8,992 bases of DNA from a bacterium. GTDB lineage: Bacteria > Pseudomonadota > Alphaproteobacteria > Caulobacterales > Hyphomonadaceae. The stretch's first letter is position 1; the number at the start of each line of letters is the position of its first letter. Where the stretch lies: assembly GCA_030824255.1 (NCBI GenBank), contig JAVBYB010000482.1, positions 1-8,992 of the forward strand, written 5' to 3'. Below, piece by piece: positions 5,836 through 8,992 of the stretch. A program made the translations under genes and the position numbers. A model generated the notes under the pieces. The model saw only the letters and a program-made list of their open reading frames with translations, did not search any database and was not told the DNA's origin.

Positions 5836-8733
5836 ATGCGCCGTTTCCGTTCCGTCGCTGCCACGCTGACCGCCCTGCTCGCCAGCACAGCCCTCGCCGG
5901 ATGCGTAACGGACCCGCCGGCAAATGAGGCGACTGCACTCAAGCCCTGCTCGCCAGCCGAAACACCCTACAAGGCCGCCGCGACCGGCGGCCTTTCCATC
6001 GAACCGCTGCAGTTCACCTGCAAGCAGCTCGACAACGGCCTGCGCATTTACGCGATGCCAGACACCACCACCGCCTCCGCCTCCGCCGCCGTCTGGTACG
6101 CCGTCGGCTCAAAGGATGATCCGAAAGGCCGCTCAGGGTTCGCGCACCTCTTCGAACACATCATGTTCAAGTCGACATCGAACCTGCCCGCCGAAGGCTT
6201 TGATCGCCTGACTGAAGACGCGGGCGGCTTCAACAACGCCTCGACCTGGAACGACTTCACGAACTACTACGAGAGCGTGCCTGCCAACCATCTCGAGCGC
6301 GTGCTCTGGGGCGAGGCCGAGCGAATGGGCTCCCTCGTTGTCGACCAAGCCGCCTTCGCGTCAGAGCGGGACGTGGTGAAGGAGGAATTCCGCCAGTCCG
6401 TTCTCAGCCAGCCCTACGGCAAACTGTTCTACCTGTATCTCAACCAGGCATCCTTCGACGTTCACCCCTATGGCCGCCCCGGCATCGGCTCGATCGAGGA
6501 GTTAGACGCAGCCACGGTCGAAGATGTGCGCGCCTTCCACGCCGCATACTATCGGCCGGACAATGCCGTAATGGTTATCTCGGGCAACTTCGATGAGAAG
6601 CAGCTCGACGCTTACATCGAAAAATACTTCGCCAGAATCTCAACGCCCAATCGCCCCATCCCGCGCGTCACCGCCGTGGAGCCTGCGCGCACTGCGGCGA
6701 AATCCTTCACCGTCTATGAGCCCAACGTGCCGCTGCCCGCCGTCAGCATATCCTGGCCCTCGCCAGATGCGCAGAGCAGCGACAATGCAGCCCTCACCAT
6801 GCTGAACGCCGTCCTCACCAGCGGCCAGTCCTCGCGCCTTTACCAGTCGCTCGTCTACGACCAGCAACTGGTCACAGATGTGGGCTCCAATTTCGAGATC
6901 ACCGCCGATCCGGGCACATATGCGCTCTACGCCATCCTGTCCGAAGGCAAGTCCCCGGAGGAGGGCCTCGCCGGTCTCAACGTCGAGGTGAAGCGCCTGC
7001 GCGATACGCTCGTAACACAAGCCGAACTGGACGAAGCCCGCAACGAGATCATCACTGGCACGATCGAGGGCCGTGAAACTTCTGATGGCCGCGCCGACGA
7101 ACTTGCCCGCGCCATCATCCTGTTCAAGGACGCGCAGGCGTCGGACAAACTGCTTGCGCAGCTTCAAGCCATCACGCCGCAGGACATCCAGCGCGTCGCC
7201 CGGCAGGTGATGGACGAGACGAAGTCCGTTACGATCAAATACCTGCCCGAGGAGATGCAGAACGGTGCGCCGGAGCACACCTTCGCCGATGCGCCAACGA
7301 TCCAGACGACCACCGTCTCGATCCCCGCTTCTGAAATTCCGATCTACACGCTGGCCGCCGAAGGCGCGCGCCAGCTTCCACCCGAGCCCGGCCCCGCAGT
7401 CGCCGCGCGCGTGCCCGCTGCCGTCGAGAAGACGCTTGCCAACGGGCTGCGCGTCGTCGTCGCCTCGAAGCCCGGCCTGCCCCTGGTCAGCGCGAGCCTG
7501 CGCATCTCCGCCGGCGGTTCGTCCGATCCATCGGACAAGGTCGGACGCGCCGCCCTAACCGCTGATCTCGTTATGCGCGGCACCGCCACACGCTCAGCAA
7601 CGCAGATCGCCAGCCAGATCGAAAGCCTCGGCGCCGCCATCGGCGCAAGCGCAGGTCCCGACGCATCGGATGTCTCGATCACCACCCGCTCGGACAAGGC
7701 TGCCGAAGCCTTCGCCATCATGGCTGATGTCGTCCAGAATCCGGCTTTCGCACAGGAAGAGCTGGAACGCGCGAAACAGGAAACGCTCGATGGCCTGATG
7801 GTCTCGATGCGCCAACCTGGCGCTGTCGGCTCCCGTGCGATGACACGCGCGCTTTATGGCCAGGCGGCATACGGAAACGTCACGACGGCAGACACCATCG
7901 CGGCGATCACCGCCGACGACCTAAAAACCTTCCACAAGCGATGGATCCCGCCGCTCTCCGTTCTGGTGATCGCGGGCGACGTGACGCCTGAACAGGGCTT
8001 CGCACTGGCGGAGAAGGCGTTTGGCGCCTGGCCCAAACCGCCTAGCCTGCCCGTCGAGGTCGACGGCCGTTCGCGTGATCTCCCTGCTCCACGTTCCATC
8101 GCCATCGACATCCCTCAAGCGGGACAGGCCGCCGTGCTGCTCGGCCGTGTGGGTCCCTCGCGCCTCGCGCAAGAATATGTGCAGACGAATGTCGCCAACG
8201 CCCTGCTCGGCGTCGGCTACTCCTCGCGGCTGAACTCAGAAATCCGCATCAAGCGCGGCCTGTCCTATGGCGCAGGCTCCAGCCTGTCCGCGCGCAAGAG
8301 CGAGGGCCCGATCATCGCCAGCGCCCAGACCCGCAACGACGCCGTGCCGCAAGTGATCGACCTGCTTCAGTCGGAGTTCACGCGCCTCGGCAACGAGCCG
8401 ATCCCTGCGAAAGAGCTCGATGCGCGCAAGGCCTTCGTCATCGGCGGTTTCGGCCGTTCGGTGGAAACCACCTCGGGCCTCGCAGGACAGTATTCCGCCC
8501 TCGCGCAGTTCGGCCTGCCGCTCGCCAAGCTGCAGACCTATTCCGCCGAGATCAGCGCCGTGACGCCCGAACAGGCCGCCGAAGCCGCCCGGAAATACTA
8601 CGACCCAGCCAAGTCCACGCTCGTCGTCGTCGGCGACGCAGCGAAGTTCTGGGACCAGGTGAAGGACAAGCGCGGCGGCGTCGAGCGCATCGTCATCGAC
8701 GATCTCGACCTCGATTCATCGACGTTGAAATAG
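5836..8733 (+). CDS. M16 family (pitrilysin/insulinase-type) zinc metalloprotease lipoprotein
   Basis: This 965-residue protein has two M16 halves. Arg-rich residues 2-5, a hydrophobic run and a textbook lipobox L-A-G-C23 mark it as a lipoprotein; Val at +2 fits outer-membrane sorting, facing the periplasm. The N-terminal half carries the inverted zinc motif H104-L-F-E-H108 with a third ligand at E183 or E184 in R-D-V-V-K-E-E-F, so it should be catalytic. The C-terminal half (from about residue 530) keeps the fold (LANGLRVVV at 534-542) but has no HxxEH, reading ALTADLVMRGT where it is expected. It retains the R807-x3-Y811 pair that contributes to substrate binding. Such enzymes close around peptides and degrade them. 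I chose ATG 5836 because GAGG lies 7 bases upstream; the in-frame GTG at 5806 has a purine run directly against it and would add 10 residues before the signal peptide. Confidence 0.95.
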   Translation: MRRFRSVAATLTALLASTALAGCVTDPPANEATALKPCSPAETPYKAAATGGLSIEPLQFTCKQLDNGLRIYAMPDTTTASASAAVWYAVGSKDDPKGRSGFAHLFEHIMFKSTSNLPAEGFDRLTEDAGGFNNASTWNDFTNYYESVPANHLERVLWGEAERMGSLVVDQAAFASERDVVKEEFRQSVLSQPYGKLFYLYLNQASFDVHPYGRPGIGSIEELDAATVEDVRAFHAAYYRPDNAVMVISGNFDEKQLDAYIEKYFARISTPNRPIPRVTAVEPARTAAKSFTVYEPNVPLPAVSISWPSPDAQSSDNAALTMLNAVLTSGQSSRLYQSLVYDQQLVTDVGSNFEITADPGTYALYAILSEGKSPEEGLAGLNVEVKRLRDTLVTQAELDEARNEIITGTIEGRETSDGRADELARAIILFKDAQASDKLLAQLQAITPQDIQRVARQVMDETKSVTIKYLPEEMQNGAPEHTFADAPTIQTTTVSIPASEIPIYTLAAEGARQLPPEPGPAVAARVPAAVEKTLANGLRVVVASKPGLPLVSASLRISAGGSSDPSDKVGRAALTADLVMRGTATRSATQIASQIESLGAAIGASAGPDASDVSITTRSDKAAEAFAIMADVVQNPAFAQEELERAKQETLDGLMVSMRQPGAVGSRAMTRALYGQAAYGNVTTADTIAAITADDLKTFHKRWIPPLSVLVIAGDVTPEQGFALAEKAFGAWPKPPSLPVEVDGRSRDLPAPRSIAIDIPQAGQAAVLLGRVGPSRLAQEYVQTNVANALLGVGYSSRLNSEIRIKRGLSYGAGSSLSARKSEGPIIASAQTRNDAVPQVIDLLQSEFTRLGNEPIPAKELDARKAFVIGGFGRSVETTSGLAGQYSALAQFGLPLAKLQTYSAEISAVTPEQAAEAARKYYDPAKSTLVVVGDAAKFWDQVKDKRGGVERIVIDDLDLDSSTLK

Positions 8734-8739
8734 CCGGCG

Positions 8740-8988
8740 CTAGACCAGTGACAGCCCGCCGAACTTCACCGCCAAAGCCATCACCAGAAGCATCGCCAGC
8801 AGCACGGCGGACGCGGCCAGCGCCGTCACCATCCGTTCGCGGGTGAAGCTCATCTCGGCGTCGGGCTGCATGAAGTAGCTGCGAACGGTCGGCGGATCGA
8901 AGCGTTCCTTCAGGAACCAGGGCGCCAGACGGCCGCCAACCCAGAGCGAGCCAGCCGTCATCAGGAGACTGACGACAATCATCGCCAT
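8740..8988 (-). CDS. Small two-helix membrane protein, unrecognised, start at or beyond the window edge
   Basis: Eighty-odd codons end in TAG (8740-8742). Two hydrophobic segments, roughly the first 20 residues and the last 27, flank a charged loop with WFLKERFDPP and DAEMSFTRERM, so the protein probably spans the inner membrane twice. ATG codons at 8988 and 8982 could be the start, but the frame stays open to the window edge, so this may be only the C-terminus of a longer protein. I do not recognise the family. The gene converges on the M16 protease gene with 6 bp between the stop codons. Confidence 0.6.
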   Translation of the reverse strand: MAMIVVSLLMTAGSLWVGGRLAPWFLKERFDPPTVRSYFMQPDAEMSFTRERMVTALAASAVLLAMLLVMALAVKFGGLSLV

Positions 8989-8992
8989 CAAA

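Noticed and set aside
6640..7278. 212-codon minus-strand frame inside the M16 protease gene
   Set aside because: It is antisense to the protease coding sequence and has no recognisable domain.

Overview
The window is GC-rich DNA with closely packed genes on both strands. It resembles an alphaproteobacterium, perhaps of the Hyphomonadaceae/Caulobacterales type. This rests on codon use (strong G/C at third positions), the gene families present and the kind of dispersed repeat found; no rRNA or other taxonomic marker is here, so the placement is inference.

Layout from left to right. Positions 2-337 (+) are the C-terminal part of a LysR/GcvA-type regulator cut by the window edge. Positions 456-1904 (+) encode an exported lipoprotein of the PqaA (PhoPQ-activated) alpha/beta-hydrolase-like family. 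Positions 1920-2339 (+) encode a small DUF1801/YdhG-type cytosolic protein. Convergent to it, with 13 bp between the stop codons, 2353-3774 (-) encodes an FAD-binding dehydrogenase of the D-2-hydroxyglutarate/D-lactate/glycolate (GlcD-like) family. Upstream of that gene lie a plausible sigma70-type promoter and a ~121-bp palindromic dispersed repeat (3837-3957). Positions 3967-4845 (-) encode a secreted protein made of six beta-trefoil (ricin-type) repeats. Divergent from it, 4957-5730 (+) encodes a classical short-chain dehydrogenase/reductase. Positions 5836-8733 (+) encode a 965-residue M16 (pitrilysin/insulinase-type) zinc-protease lipoprotein with one active and one degenerate half. Positions 8740-8988 (-) hold the end, or possibly all, of an unrecognised two-helix membrane protein.

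Three of the seven substantial genes encode exported proteins: the PqaA-like lipoprotein, the trefoil protein and the M16 lipoprotein. The other complete genes encode apparently soluble enzymes or small cytosolic proteins. Nothing ties them into one pathway. Gene order changes strand repeatedly, and the only close same-strand pair is the PqaA-like gene with the DUF1801 gene (15-bp gap). There is no gene-free stretch over 300 bp, and I saw no tRNA, rRNA, CRISPR array, transposase or phage gene. I do not see a clear new multi-gene system. The points most worth a second look are the six-repeat, twelve-cysteine trefoil protein, the palindromic repeat, and a ~100-bp leader that reads coding-like on both strands.
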